This document shows positions 30,800 to 43,973 of a DNA stretch of 64,000 nt, piece by piece (position 1 is the stretch's first letter; the number at the start of each line of letters is the position of its first letter). Source of the DNA: Cercis canadensis. Taxonomy: Eukaryota; Streptophyta; Magnoliopsida; Fabales; Fabaceae. The stretch covers positions 119 to 64,118 of the forward strand of contig QAOA01000370.1 of assembly GCA_003255065.1 (NCBI GenBank), read 5' to 3'. The position numbers and the translations under genes were made by a program. The notes below the pieces were generated by a model that did no database searches, had not been told where the DNA came from, and worked only from the letters and a program-made list of their open reading frames with translations.

Positions 30800-33700
30800 A
30801 GTATGTTCACTAAAATCTAGTTTCCATTATTACTATGAAGAAAATCATATGTATTGCACTAACTTTTTTCTTTTTTGGCTACCAGTACTAATATGCAAAT
30901 TGTATTGAAAAGAGCATGAGGTAGCTCGCTCATCTGGACATGACTGCATGGAGATGCTATTTAAGGGTTATTTTTGTTCCATTGGTAAGTGTTATGCAAA
31001 AATATACAAAACTACTGGTTTCACTTTTCATATGTTATATTGATTGCCACCAATTCTCTATTGTTTTCTGTAACATTACTGAGGTTAAAATTTTCATTAC
31101 TCAGCTCTTATTTTTGCTCTTATCATTTTTAATTTTACAGGTAAAACTCCAAGGGTTTTGATCCCATGCTGGTTTGATGACCAACCAAATGACCAGAACT
31201 CGAAGCAATTGAAGTCTTCCTTCATTTAATGTTCCATATCTGCCTTTCTAAATTCTAATTTTAATTCCAACACTGTAGAGTAACACTTCTACTTATACTC
31301 AATTAAGAAACTTTCAAGGGTTAGCCTTACAATGGAAGCGAGAATGTAATATGTGATTAGGCGCACATCATAAATTCAGGTCTTACCATTGCCTACATGA
31401 AGAGATGGGCTAATCAAAACCATTAACCAGATATAAAGAAGAGGAGTAATGATGTATACACAAATTCTGTACACAATACTCCACAACTCAAATCCCATCA
31501 CATATTTAGAATTGTTATGGCATATACATCTGGGTCAGGTAGATAGGCTTCGAGTCTTATTTGCACAGTAACACAAGTGAACAAAGGGCCAAGTTGAAAA
31601 TACTCAAACTTCGAAAGTCAAGTTAGGTCAGTCTTGAATAAGTAGAGTAATAAATGAAAAGAGAGTCTAAAAAAGTGGTCATACGATTAAAAAATGGTAT
31701 ATATAAAGGCAATGGATATTTTTATAATTATGACAATTGAGCTTAAATAGGCCAAAATGATTTGGGCCTTTAAGTAAGGATATCTACAACATTATTACTT
31801 AAAAAAAAAATAGAAAAAGTATGCGAATTGAGTGAGAACTTTTTTTTTTTTTTTTTTTGAGAACTGGCATCTATGTCCATCACAAATCAAATATGAAAAA
31901 TAGCCCAGCAGGGACCTAATGCACATCCACAGTCCCTAACACATATATTATATACACATGAATAAGGCTTCAAGCCCAATGATCACGTATTTCTCCTCCT
32001 TCATGTGGCCTATAATTAAGGGAAACAACAGAGACTTTTAGTTCTGTTTCCCTTTCATCGTTTTCTCCACTCACTAAACGTACAATTTCTTTGTTGACTT
32101 TCAAGGGTTATTTTCTGAATCTTCAAATTATAGTATTTTAGCAATACATGAGTTAAAAGGAAACAAGGAAATCTTTCAACATCTCAAAATTTTCTTCCAA
32201 ATCAAGTCAACTCACAAAGAAAAGAGAGGCTGAAAATTTTCATTTCTTCCAAATCAAGTTAACTCACAAAGAAAAGAGAGGCTGAAATTTTTCATTTCTT
32301 CCAAATCAAGTTAGCTCTGGCTAGAACTAGGTTAGACATTTGCTTTTCCTTCCTCTTTTTATGCTGAGGCTTAAATTTTGCAAATCACTAAAGTTAGGAA
32401 GACTTTGAAATACAAGCTATAATGACTCATAGTGTATCCCTTTAAACAGTGTTTTGGGTGTAATATTTTTTGGTATAAAAAGTTTAGAGTGAGAGAAGGT
32501 TGTCTTATTCTAAGGTCAGAATATGCTACAAGTCTTAACAAGGGCTTACAATAATACTTACAAATTGCTTATCAAAAAGATATTGTTGGCCGTAAAAATC
32601 AAACATAGGTCTTACTAGTGAAGTATTTCGATCGTATACGTATATACGTATTTATAACTTATATAATGCGTTTCCATTCCATTCTCATACCGTGTACCAA
32701 AGCAATTCACAAATCTAGTAATTATGTAATGACTAATGCTAAACTTAAAACTATGACATAATGCTAAAAACCATGAATGTGAGTGATGAAGACTTGTCTT
32801 TAAAATTAACATCACAACACAGTTTCCACTTGCTACGCATGTTTACCCAACAAAATTTTGAACTTAAGATTTTAAGATATATCAATCACAGAATCCAACT
32901 TTAATCTATTGATTCAAAATTCCATATTCGTAAGCGGATATCTTGGGATTTGTCCCACAAATTATACTCTTCCTTATCCTTATCATATTCTTAAGTCTTA
33001 ACACAACCGACTTAACTATTTGCTCTTTGTCGTCACTCAAATATACAAACAGAAGGAATCTTCGGAAACATTTATTAATTGATCTAAAATTAGATAAAGT
33101 AAGTATGCAGTGATTAATTTATTTTTAATAGATTTCATCCTTGATCAAAGTAAGGCTTAAATATGATTTATTTGTATTAGAGATAGGATATATTATATTA
33201 CAATTCGCCTATCATTTATAGAAACTTTATGATGAAAAACAAACATTAAAATCACTTGCCAATGGGATTAGTTTAGCTGATAATGATCAAATTATTTCAT
33301 TTGTAAGATTTAAGTTCAAATTTCATTGCGAGTAGTCCTTTTTTGATAGACAATCTATAAGTACTACTATAAATCTTTGTTGAGACATGTGACATGTCCT
33401 GGCCTTAAAAAGGGATAACCTCTCCTCACCCGTTAACTTTTTGTAAACAAAAAAAAAAAATCACTAATAATACTATAGGCACAAACCATAAATACCCAAT
33501 CTTCAGCCCATTGTATTCAGACACACTTAGTCAAAGGCCCACATCATCAAAATCTTGTATATGCCCATTATAACTCTCAATCATCATCTATAAATAGCTT
33601 CCAACAAGTATACAGACTTTTGCTTTCCTTAACATTTATTACACTTTTTAACTCGGACCGTTCTAACTTAAGCTTCGGAGTTCAGATATCACCACCCGAC

Positions 33701-35159
33701 TCTTAGTTCATTTGTCACTATACAGTTAGTACACTCCCAACCCGACCTTATCCATCTTCTGACTTTCAGCTCATATCAAATATCGTCACACACCAAGTTT
33801 CGAACTTAATTCTTGAAAAATTCTCAGACAGCTGTATGACCAATTGATAAATTCCTCACGTTTAAATATGAGATTCTCAACACAATTTGAATACTTAATT
33901 CAATTTATTAAAATTATGAATACAAAAAACTTGAAACCAAATTATAGATTCACAACTTTTATCACATGCAAATCAAACCCCAACAACAGTGTGTTTGGAA
34001 TGAAGCATTTCTAGAAATGATTTAAATCTTAAATCAGTTCTATTAAAATCTTTAAATAATCTGCATGTTTATTCATCATATGCAACATCTGTTTACCTTT
34101 CTCCATTTCGGCCAAGGTCAACAACTGTCTTAATCTTCTTCAGAGAGAATCTAGTTGCTAGGGCCCAGTGTCTGCACTTCATGGGACCCAGAAGGTAACC
34201 TCAATACAAAAATTATTCCATTCAGTTAGTCAGTTACTATCAAAATCCTGTAGACTGAATCCTAACAAATTATTACCACATTGAAATGGTAAATAATTAT
34301 GATTGTTAATGTTGAAAAGTTTTTCAAAGGTCAAGTGGTTTAGGCAGTAATTTACATAAAGGGTTAAAGTTGAAGGGAGTAAAATCTAATTTTTAAAAAA
34401 AATTCTATTCAATTATATTTTGGTGATGAGAATGCAATCAAATCATGATTATGTCTTAACAATAAAACCACCCTTTAGTTCATGTAATTTTATTAGGAAA
34501 AAAAAAAAAAGGAAAGAAGTTTCATGTAATTTCCTATCCAAGGGTGAAAATTTAAACTATAGTTTTTAATATCACTAACCATTATCATAATGTTTTTCTT
34601 TCTTTTCCAAGCCATGGTTCAATTGACATTGCCATGCCCCAGTCTGCGGATCAAGGTTTCACACTCTCCCTTGACTTTTTCCAAAAAATACTAAGTATTC
34701 TCCCACCATTTACTTGGTTAAAAACAAACCACTATAACGTTTGAATGTGAAAATAAAATAGTATACAATTTCCAAAAATCAACCTTTCGGAATGATAACA
34801 TCATAACCCTAATCCTAAAATCCAAATTATTTATTAAAATGAAGTATTGTACAAATTTTTTACACAAATTATGTATTTTTATTATTTTATTCAGGAAAAA
34901 CGAACAAAATAAATCACGTTACTTACAAAGTAGCGTGACCTCTTCCTTTGCGTGTCTATCAAAACTACTCTAAATCGGTCAAAAGTTTTTAAACTATTCC
35001 ATTTACGTAAGTACTTTACAAAATTGTATTTTTTTAGTAATTTTGCCTAGTTGTCTTGTATATGCTTATGTAAAAGTGATTACTAACTCATTTCTAATAA
35101 TAAATATTTGTCAATAGTTAGCTCAATCATTCTCTTAACCAAAATTTAAGCACTATTAT
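30800..35159. other. 3' region of the giant gene and spacer
   Basis: 30986-31140 could be a 3' UTR intron ('ccattg|gtaagt ... ttttacag'). A run of 21 T near 31838 is flanked by 'gagaac' copies. About 33580-33830 has LTR-like features (TATA 'ctataaatagcttcc', then 'taagcttcggag') and may be a solo gypsy-type LTR, without a partner in the window. No gene is recognised in these 4.3 kb. Confidence 0.4.
32190..32318. repeat. 52-bp tandem repeat, about 2.4 copies
   Basis: 'ttcttccaaatcaagt' recurs at about 32192, 32244 and 32296, followed in the first two units by 'actcacaaagaaaagagagg'. Confidence 0.85.
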
Positions 35160-35559
35160 TGTAAAACCTTGAAGAAGAGACAAGATGAATCCTTGAGTCT
35201 TGCTGTGATGTGAATCAGTTCACATCAATTGTGCAGATGCGCACCAGATGAGCAAAGCACCAGAAACCAAAGAATGAACAAACTGAAGAATCTGAAATAC
35301 AGAATTGAATATCTAAAACTTTCATTAATTAATTAAATGATTACATAACACCTCTATATATAGAGAAGAGAATCTGCAATACACTTCCAGAAACTTCCTA
35401 CTGTTATGACTGAATAACAGAAAGCACGTGCATCAGAAAACTAACTTCCTAACTAACTTGACCAAGTATAGCTGGCTTTGACCTTGCTGACTCAGCAACT
35501 ATGACAGCTCAGATTTGACAAGTCATCCTCCATCATATACATTTCTGTTATGCTTAACA
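35160..35559 (-). repeat. 3' LTR of the copia element
   Basis: It begins TG and ends CA in minus orientation. It contains a palindromic TATA-like 'ctctatatatagag' (around 35352), repeated in the other LTR. The pol frame runs about 37 bp into it and ends at 35523. Confidence 0.95.
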
Positions 35560-38500
35560 TCCCCCCTCAAACTCAAGGTTCTAGGCAGAACAGTGAGTTT
35601 GGCACGATTGGAAAGAAAAGCCTTAGTGGACAGAGGCTTTGTAAGCACATCTGCAAGTTGATCACATGAAGGAACATGGCAAAGAGCAAGAGGCTTGTCC
35701 AGCAAACGTTCCCTCACAAAATGACAGTCAATTTCAATGTGCTTAGTACGGGCATGAAGCACAGGATTAGCAGCTAGAAATGTGGCACTGAGATTATCAC
35801 ATAAAAGCAATGGAGGAGAGGGCAAGGTGAACTGCAACTCCTTTAACAAAGATTGAAGCCAGAGTATCTCAGAAGTAGCATTAGCTAGAGCTCTATATTC
35901 AGCCTCAGTACTAGACCGAGCCACCACTTTCTGCTTTCCTGAAGACCAAGAAATGAGATTGGAGCCAAGGAAAACTGCATGTCCACTAGTACTCCTCCTA
36001 TCATCAGGGCAGCCAGCCCAATCAGAATCTGAATAAGCTAGTAAGGGCAAGGAGCTGGACTTGGTAATAGTAAGGCCATGAGACAAGGTTCCCTTGAGAT
36101 ACTTCAACACACGTTTGGCAGCCTGAAGGTGAATGTCAGTGGGAGCACTCATAAACTGACAGAGTTTGTTGACAGAGAATGCTATGTCAGGTCTTGTAAT
36201 GGTGCAGTACTGTAATGCACCCACTAAACTTCGATACACCAAGGGCTGAGACAGCAATTCACCATCAGAAATAGAAAGAATCTGAGAGCTCACCATGGGA
36301 GTAGGAGCTGGTTTAGCATGTTCCAAGCCAGCTCTGTGAAGCAGGTCAAGAACATACTTAGTTTGTGACAGATGCAACTGATGAGGCAATCTGATAGCTT
36401 CAATACCCAGAAAATAGTGCAGAAAACCTAGATCTTTGAGAGAGAAGGCAGAATTTAAAGAAGTAATAAGAGATTTTATAAGCAGAGAGTTGGATCCAGT
36501 AAGCACAATATCATCCACATACACCAATAAGTAGAGAATGGCTGTAGAAGATGTAAACACAAAGAGAGAATTATCAGAAACAGTGCACTTAAAACCCCAT
36601 GCCAAGAGTGTAAGTTTCAACTTAGTAAACCAAGCTCTTGGAGCCTGTTTAAGGCCATATAAAGCCTTTTTCAATTTGCAGACATGATGAGGATAGGTGG
36701 AATCCACAAAACCCAGAGGCTGTTTCATATAAACTTCTTCATGCAATTCCCCATTTAAGAAAGCATTGTTTACATCTAATTGCTGAAGTGGCCATCCATG
36801 AGTGAAAGCAATAGTGAGAACAGTCCTAATGGTGGCTGGCTAGACTACTGGACTGAAAGTATCAAAGTAGTCAATGCCATAAGTCTGAGTGAAACCTTGA
36901 GCCACCAAGCGAGCTTTGTATCTCTCAATAGATCCATCTGCCTTATACTTGAGTTTGAAGACCCATCTGCAACCTACAATGTTCTTGTCAGTGGGACATG
37001 AAACCAGATCCCAAGTTTGATTAGCCAATAAAGCCTTGAACTCAGTAGCCATAGCATCAACCCAGTGAGGAGACTTGGCGGCCTGATGATAAGTAGATGG
37101 TTCAAGAGGAGCTAAACCGTAGGCAGAGGTATACACTTTGGGTTTAAAAATGCCATTTTGACTCCGGGTAACCATTCTACTAGGAACTTGGACAGGAAGA
37201 TTAGGTAAGTGAGATACTGAGGATGGACTGAGAGGAGATTGAGAGGCTAAAGAAAATGACTCAACAGAAGTATCTGATGTAGGTGAAGAAGGAGGGACAG
37301 AAACAGTAACAGGATTAGATGAAGAGGGACTTGTGACCACAGGAGGGATGAGATCAAGAGGAGTGGCAATAGAAATAGCAGACTCTGAGGAAGTAGCAGG
37401 TGATGCAGTGTGTGATAGAAAAGGGAAGACTTCCTCAGCAAATACTACATGCCTAGAAATATATATTCGATGAGAGGCCATATCTAGGCAAAGAAAACCT
37501 TTGTGCCTATTACTGTAACCCAAGAAGCAACAAGGTGCAGACCTGTCCTGAAGCTTATGAGAACGAAAAGGTCTGAGATAAGGAAAACAAAGGCAACCAA
37601 AAGTCTTCAATTGAGTGAACTCTGGTGCTTTCTGATATAAGCACTCATATGGGGACTGAAAATGTAAAACAGATGTAGGTAATCTATTAATGAGATAGAC
37701 TGCAGTCTGAAAAGCAAAGGGCCAATATTTGGTGGGAAGACCTGCAGTAGTTAGTAAGGAGAGACCAGTTTCCACCACATGTCGATTCTTTCTTTCAACA
37801 ATGCCATTCTGCTGAGGGGTGTATGGACAAGAAAATCGATGTTCCATGCCCAGTTGCTTAATAAAATGATCAAAAACAGCAAATTCACCCCCAAAGTCAG
37901 ATTGCAAGACTTTGATTTTGGAATTGAATTGTCTTTCAACCATAACATGAAATCTTTGAAACATTTCTAGAGCCTCAGATTTGGATTTCAGCAAATAAAT
38001 CCAAGAAAAACGAGTACAGTCATCAATAAGCAGAAGAAAGTAACATGCTCCATTAATAGCACAACAAGAAGAAGAACCCCAGAGGTCAGCATGAATCAAA
38101 TCAAAAGGTTTTATTGCTCTTGATGTGGACTTAACAAAGGGTAGCCTGTGACTTTTGGCTAATTGACAAGAGCTACAGATAGCAGTATTATTGAATTTAA
38201 AACAAGGTAAATGGCATTTGGTCATAACCTTGTTTATTACATCAATGGCAGGATGACCTAACCTATTATGCCACAATTTCAAATCAGAGACACACGTATT
38301 GGATTTCATGCTAAACACTTGAAAAACTTTGGGGCAATGAACAACATGCTTGTTATTAGCAGCAAGTTCAGTCATGACCTTGTATAAACCTTGGTCAAGT
38401 TGTCCTTGGAGTAACACCTCGTGAGTTATCTGATCCTTCACAAGAAAGCAAGAAGGATGAAACTCAACAAAAGCTGCATTATCCTGACATAACTTCTGAA

Positions 38501-39731
38501 CACTAACTAAATTCGCAGTAATTTTAGGAACATGTAAGACATTCTTCAGCAGTAAGGACCTCTTATTAGTTGAGATTGATGCTATACCTGTGTTATGCAC
38601 AGCTAGGTTTTTACCATTGCCTACAGTCACTCCTTCGTCTCCAAGAAAAGGATTATGCAAAGACAAATTACCAAGATCAGCTGTTACATGATGTGTTGCT
38701 CCTGTATCCAGAAACCAAGGAGTATTGTGAGTGTCTTCTGCAACTCCTGAGGTGGCCATGAGAGCTTGAGGATCTTGATTCTGTGGAATATTGCCAGTCA
38801 CAGACTTAGGTTGATAGTTGTTATCAAACCTATGCCAACAATCAGATGCCACATGCCCAGGTTTATGGCAAATCTGGCACTGAGGTTTATGGTTTGTACC
38901 ATTTCCAGGCCTGTTTCTTCTAAACTGATTTCCTTGATTTTGAAAGGAACGATTTGATGAATTACCATTTCCTGACTGATAGCCATAGTTACCAGTATTA
39001 TTAAACTTCTTCTTGCCTGCTGTTTGGTTAAACACAGCAGCATTTGCTTGCATAAGCACTTGTTCATCAACAGACCTTTGTCTTTTCAACCTTTCTTCAA
39101 ATGAAAGTAGGTGACTCTGCAGTGTTTCAACAGAAACTGATGCAAAACTCAGTGGAGCAACTACTGGATTAAATTCAGAACCTAAGCCACTCAAAATTGC
39201 CAAGACTTGTTCATCTTGAGTCACATTTTCACCTATGGCTCGAAGATGATCACATATAGCACGAATTTTCAGAATATATTCCCAAACACCAAGACTTCCT
39301 TTTCTAGTTGTCTGTAATTGAAGTTTCAACTCCATGACTCTTGCTTTTGAAGAGCAAGCAAAACTCTCTGCAAGTGACCTCCAGATTTCAGTAGCAGAGT
39401 TATATGACATGATCTGAGCCATAACTTGCTCAGTCAAGGATGCATAGATCCAACTCATAACTAACCTGTTCTGTCTCTGCCAAAGCGTGTACTCAGAATT
39501 CAGAATTAGACTTCCAGTAGATGAATCTTGAATATACTTTTCTGGACAAGGATAAGATCCATCAAGCACTTCCTCATATCCATTTGCGATGACAATATTC
39601 AGAATTTGGTTCTTCCAGATCAAGTAGTTACTACGATCAAGTTTTATGGTCAGTGATTGACCAAACATTGGAAGAGTAGCATTCCCAGATTCTCGTGATG
39701 GAGTCACAGAGCTTGAACTGCGATCTGCCAT
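35523..39731 (-). pseudogene. Copia gag-pol polyprotein with one nonsense codon in reverse transcriptase
   Basis: One frame from the ATG at 39731 to 35523 is broken only by TAG at 36842-36840, close to the start of the RT domain, where the family normally has a lysine codon (AAG). Domains in order: gag with a UBN2-type region (1-270), CCHC knuckle 'CQICHKPGHVASDC' (near residue 280), protease 'WFLDTGATHHVT' (near 340), GAG-pre-integrase 'HNRLGHP', integrase core ('HADLWG', 'SDFGGEF', 'PYTPQQNGIVERKNR'), RT with 'YVDDIVLTGSN', and RNase H with 'SSTEAEYRALA' and 'ADVLTKPL'. With a single stop, the copy is very young or depends on other copies for its enzymes. The integrase motif reads SDFGGEF rather than the usual DGGGEF/DNGGEF type, another possible defect. 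Confidence 0.93.
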
Positions 39732-39750
39732 TAGAGGAGCTCTGATACCA

Positions 39751-40150
39751 TGTAAAACCTTGAAGAAGAGGCAAGATGAATCCTTGAGTCTTGCTGTGAT
39801 GTGAATCAGTTCACATCAATTGTGCAGATGCGCACCAGATGAGCAAAGCACCAGAAACCAAAGAATGAACAAACTGAAGAATCTGAAATACAGAATTGAA
39901 TATCTAAACCTTTCATTAATTAATTAAATGATTACATAACACCTCTATATATAGAGAAGAGAATCTGCAATATACTTCCAGAAACTTCCTACTGCTATGA
40001 CTGAATAACAGAAAGCACGTGCATCAGAAAACTAACTTCCTAACTAACTTGACCAAGTATAGCTGGCTTTGACCTTGCTGACTCAGCAACTATGACAGCT
40101 CAGATTTGACAAGTCATCCTCCATCATATACATTTCTGTTATGCTTAACA
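39751..40150 (-). repeat. 5' LTR of the copia element
   Basis: 400 bp, same length as the other LTR. The initiator-Met primer-binding site touches its inner edge, and the gag ATG follows only about 20 bp further on. Confidence 0.95.
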
Positions 40151-40940
40151 TTTATAACTGATTTTTTTTTCTTTTTTCTTTTGCCATAATTATTATAAAA
40201 GCTAGATTAGACAAATCGCAGAACAAGTGGTGTTGCAAACCTCCTAATGGAATTTTAAGGTTAGGTAAGCATAAGACTAGGTCTGATCTGGATGACGTTA
40301 TTAAATGCCACTAACTGTACCATTATTCCAAACTCAGTGTAAGCTATTAGTAGTACTCTGTGATCCACAACCACAGGTTCATGTAGCTAACAGCCATTAA
40401 TATAGTAGCCATATTTGCAAAAGAAAGAAGATGAGAGAAATCATACCTAGAAGTAGGGAATAGATTGTTTGTTTTGGACACACTCTAGTACAAGAAATTA
40501 GTGTTAACTACACTGTTTCTTCTATCAACTGGCAAGGAAAATGAACCTTAGCCTAATCGAATTTAAGATGGGGACCAGCTACTTCCACAAGCTCCTACAA
40601 CCTCAACTTGCTACAAAGAATGAAATGTGGAGGGCTAATGCCAAAGTTGTATATTTTCTTTTTGATACAATATGCAGATTTGAACCTATAACTTACTATA
40701 AATTCTTCAAAAAAGTACTTTTTCATTAACACTCACACTTAGCGACTTTTAGTTGCAAAAGATTTAGACATGCAAATTTATATGAGTAGTATTATCTCCA
40801 CACCATTTTTTTATATGACTTTTAATAGTCATGATTTAATAAATACTCTACATTAAACCACTTATAATTTTCTTTATCAATAACTTATATTTTTTAGTTT
40901 TAACATAAAGGGTATTCTCGGGTCAACTTTTGCACGCTGA

Positions 40941-41565
40941 AACTAAGTTTCTTCTCGGATGATCTTAAAAGTGTATCCTTTATATTGACGTGTTGCATTC
41001 AAAGAAATTTTTCCTGCATTTGGCCCTAGGATTTAAATATTGGCTAACTTAAATAAATTTATTGCATTCTTACTACCAGGCTAAACCCTTGGGGTTTATC
41101 AATAACTTATATGTAACTACACACCTTAACAAGTATAAAGGAGATGTAAGAAAAATAGTGTAGAAATGTCATTTTTCAATTTATACAATCTTGCAAGTGG
41201 CTGGATCTGGTTTTCTTTTTCTTATAAAAAAAAAAGTAGAACTGCTTAAATTNGACTAAGTTTCTTCTCAGATGATCTTAAAAGTGTATCCTTTATATTG
41301 ACGTGTTGCATTCAAAGAAAATTTTTCCTGCATTTAGCCCTAGGATTTAAATATTGGCTAGCTTAAATAAATTTATTGCATTCTTACTGCCAGGCTAAAC
41401 CCTTGGGGTTTATCAATAACTTATATGTAACTACACACCTTAACAAGTATAAAGGAGATGTAAGAAAAATAGTGTAGAAATGTGATTTTTCAATTTATAC
41501 AATCTTGCAAGTGGCTGGATCTGGTTTTCTTTTTCTTATAAAAAAAAAGTAGAACCGCTTAAATT
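40941..41565. repeat. Direct repeat around a single N (probable false duplication)
   Basis: 40941-41252 and 41254-41565 are nearly identical (both contain 'gatgatcttaaaagtgtatc' and 'ggctaaacccttggggttta'), separated only by the N at 41253. Confidence 0.85.
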
Positions 41566-41811
41566 TAGACGTAATAACTTTTTGGATATTTGCACATCTA
41601 AAAGTTATCTAATTAACGTTACACATACCTTTAGGTCTTTTGCAGTATGTCTGCAAAAGTTTATTTGTTTATTCTAGCTGCTTCACAGAAGACCCTTTTT
41701 CTTTATTCTTCAAATGTAAGTGTCAACTTTAGGTTGCATTTAGCTGGAAAGACAGTTATTTGCTTGTGGAGCAAAAATCATGTATTTTTAGGAATCCCCA
41801 CAAGCTACAGA

Positions 41812-42241
41812 ATGGGGTGTAAGCAAAACCGGTCAAACCAACAAAATCGGACTGGACCGATAGGTTCAGTTTTGTTTCAGTTTTATTTTAAAAAAAATCG
41901 AAGGGTTCAGTTCGATTTTCGATTTCAATGAAGAAAAACCAAAAATAAACTGAACCGAACCGAATAGACCAAAACAACGTCATTTTGGTTATTTTGAATT
42001 TTTTTTTTTTAAATAGCTAAAATCAGTTCAATTTTTGGCTTTCTTCTTGTTCAAATTTGGAAAAATGGCTTGTACGGATTTTTATGGCAAAAGCCAACCA
42101 AATCGATCGAACTGAACCGAACCAGACCGGTTCGATTTTATTCTAAAAAATGTGAAAAATCAAACCGAACCAATATGGTTTGGTTGGTTCGGTGTCAATT
42201 TGGGGTGTAAACTAGGCAGAGCTGGACCGATTACACCCCTA
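41812..42241. mobile_element. hAT-type MITE, 430 bp
   Basis: The ends 'atggggtgtaag' and (reverse complement) 'taggggtgtaat' are typical hAT termini, bordered by a perfect 8-bp target duplication 'gctacaga' (41804-41811 and 42242-42249). The interior is a large imperfect inverted repeat built from 'gaaccgaaccg' and 'ggttcggt' motifs, so a transcript would fold strongly. Confidence 0.88.
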
Positions 42242-43973
42242 GCTACAGACATAGCACTGCCACATACACCCAAAGAGATATACAAGATAAACAGATAGGC
42301 AAGGAGAGATTTGTAGAAATAAATGTTGAAGGTTTTGTTAAGCTATCCCATCGTGGGAGTAATGCTGCAGAGCAGTATGAAATGAGTAACATGCGTAAAG
42401 ATTTTAAAATATCAAGTTTTCTACATGTGCCAAAACCCAATTGACAAATTCAGTATGATAAATGGGACTCGCCAAATCCCATTCAGCAGAAAGGGATACA
42501 CGCTAAATGGGGTTTAACGTTTTATAAAGCATTCCTCTAGTTGGGATTTGGCGGATTTAGCCTTGTCCAAAAGTGAAATAATATTTTATTGTAAAATGCC
42601 CCATAATAGTAAAATGTTTTAGAACTGTCCTATACTGATAAAAAAAAAATTAAAAGTGTCTTATTTATGTTAAAGTGCCTAGTACATAGATTTTTTTTTT
42701 CCACCCTTATAACATTTTATTGGCAGAATATTATAAGGAGAAATAAAAGAATGTGAATGGGAGAATCTTGAATGATTCATTGGAAGAGAGAAGGGATGAA
42801 GTAGGATACATATGTTTCCTAAAAGGGAAAATCCTAATATTAGCGTTATAGAAAACCTTATCATGAATACATTGACTTGTGGTCAATAAGTTCTACCTTG
42901 AGCAGGAAATAACGTCATCATGCAAAGAAAGTCAATTTTGGATGGCAATGGACTCAATCAAAGTCAATCCCTTTAATGACTTGACTGGAAAATTCACAAC
43001 ATCATGACAGATTCATCTGCAATATTAGTGGCAAAACTTCACGGCTGAAATTGGCCAAACACTGAAACTTTGATAAGGGAACAAACCAATAATAAGACAA
43101 GAATGTCACTGAACGAATTTGTGAGAATAATATAGTACTATTTACAGTAATTGTCAAATTTGTCATTTCCCATTTTCTGCAGAGTATATGGGAAAGAATG
43201 GCTCAGGGAAGAGACACAAGAATCTTATCCCCTCCAAACTTCGTTTTCAATTAAATTTGAATACATTTAAACCAAACTGCTATAGTAACACCTTTGCCAG
43301 ACCACGCTCTCCCAACTCAAATTTTAGCACTAGAACAGAAGAAAATGCTTTATTATCGCCATTGTCATTTAGAAGTTAGTCCACAATGGCAATGGAAACA
43401 ACAAAAGCTATGGAGTACAGATATCGTTAATGTGTTCCTGCAGTTAATTCATTTATGTTAATGGAAATTTAACTGTGACCCAAAAGAGGGAAAGACAATT
43501 GCCAAATTTTACAACAATCTGCTCTTCCAAATACAATTCCGGCCGGTATATGAAGTATGAACCAAAAGGAAAATGTATCTAATATATATTCATGGACAAA
43601 AACAGCTACAATGAGGATGCAGCAACTTACTAAGAAATTTGATTATACAAGAGCAACATCACAAGCAAAAAAAAACAAAAAGGGGAGAAAAAATAAGCAT
43701 CGTAGACCACAAAAGTCTACTTCAAATATCCTAAATTCTATACATTATATATGTTTTCGTAGATACAAGAATTCTCCCTTTCACCACTTTATTGTTGGCA
43801 TATTCAAATCACCATCCTTCTCCTTTTTCTTCTTCTTCCACTTTTTTTTTTTCTCCTCTTGCTATTCATCCTTTGCTTCTTTATGATTTTCTCATCCATG
43901 GAAGCAAAATTATGCCTATTTTCTCAACTTCTATGTTCAACATCCAGAAGAAAATGTAGGGTGCACAACAAGG

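Larger units (their letters stand above)
35160..40150 (-). mobile_element. Nearly complete Ty1/copia LTR retrotransposon
   Basis: Two 400-bp LTRs (35160-35559 and 39751-40150) both run 'tgtaaaacctt' to 'atgcttaaca' on the plus strand and differ at only about four positions (about 99% identical), pointing to a recent insertion. On the minus strand the 5' LTR is followed at once by the primer-binding site 'TGGTATCAGAGC' (initiator Met tRNA). The 3' LTR is preceded by a purine tract ('GAGTTTGAGGGGGGA'). The immediate 5-bp flanks are 'attat' and 'tttat' (4 of 5 match), an imperfect target duplication. The integrase-before-RT order identifies Ty1/copia; the sequence style suggests the RE1/Ale group. 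Confidence 0.95.
40151..43880. other. Spacer between the copia element and the ROH1-like gene
   Basis: AT-rich, with a false duplication (40941-41565) and a hAT MITE (41812-42241). The part from about 43550 to 43973 is probably the 3' UTR of the ROH1-like gene. Open frames here match nothing recognised. Confidence 0.5.

Noticed and set aside
26835..30810. Many minus-strand frames opposite the giant crystallin gene
   Set aside because: They are complements of Glu/Lys-rich codons giving Phe/Leu/Ser-rich strings, with no domains. The plus-strand frame is continuous and has a paralogue next to it.
31838..31867. Poly-T run flanked by 'gagaac' as a retroposon tail with target duplication
   Set aside because: There is no body sequence between the two short copies apart from the T run, so slippage or a simple homopolymer insertion explains it.
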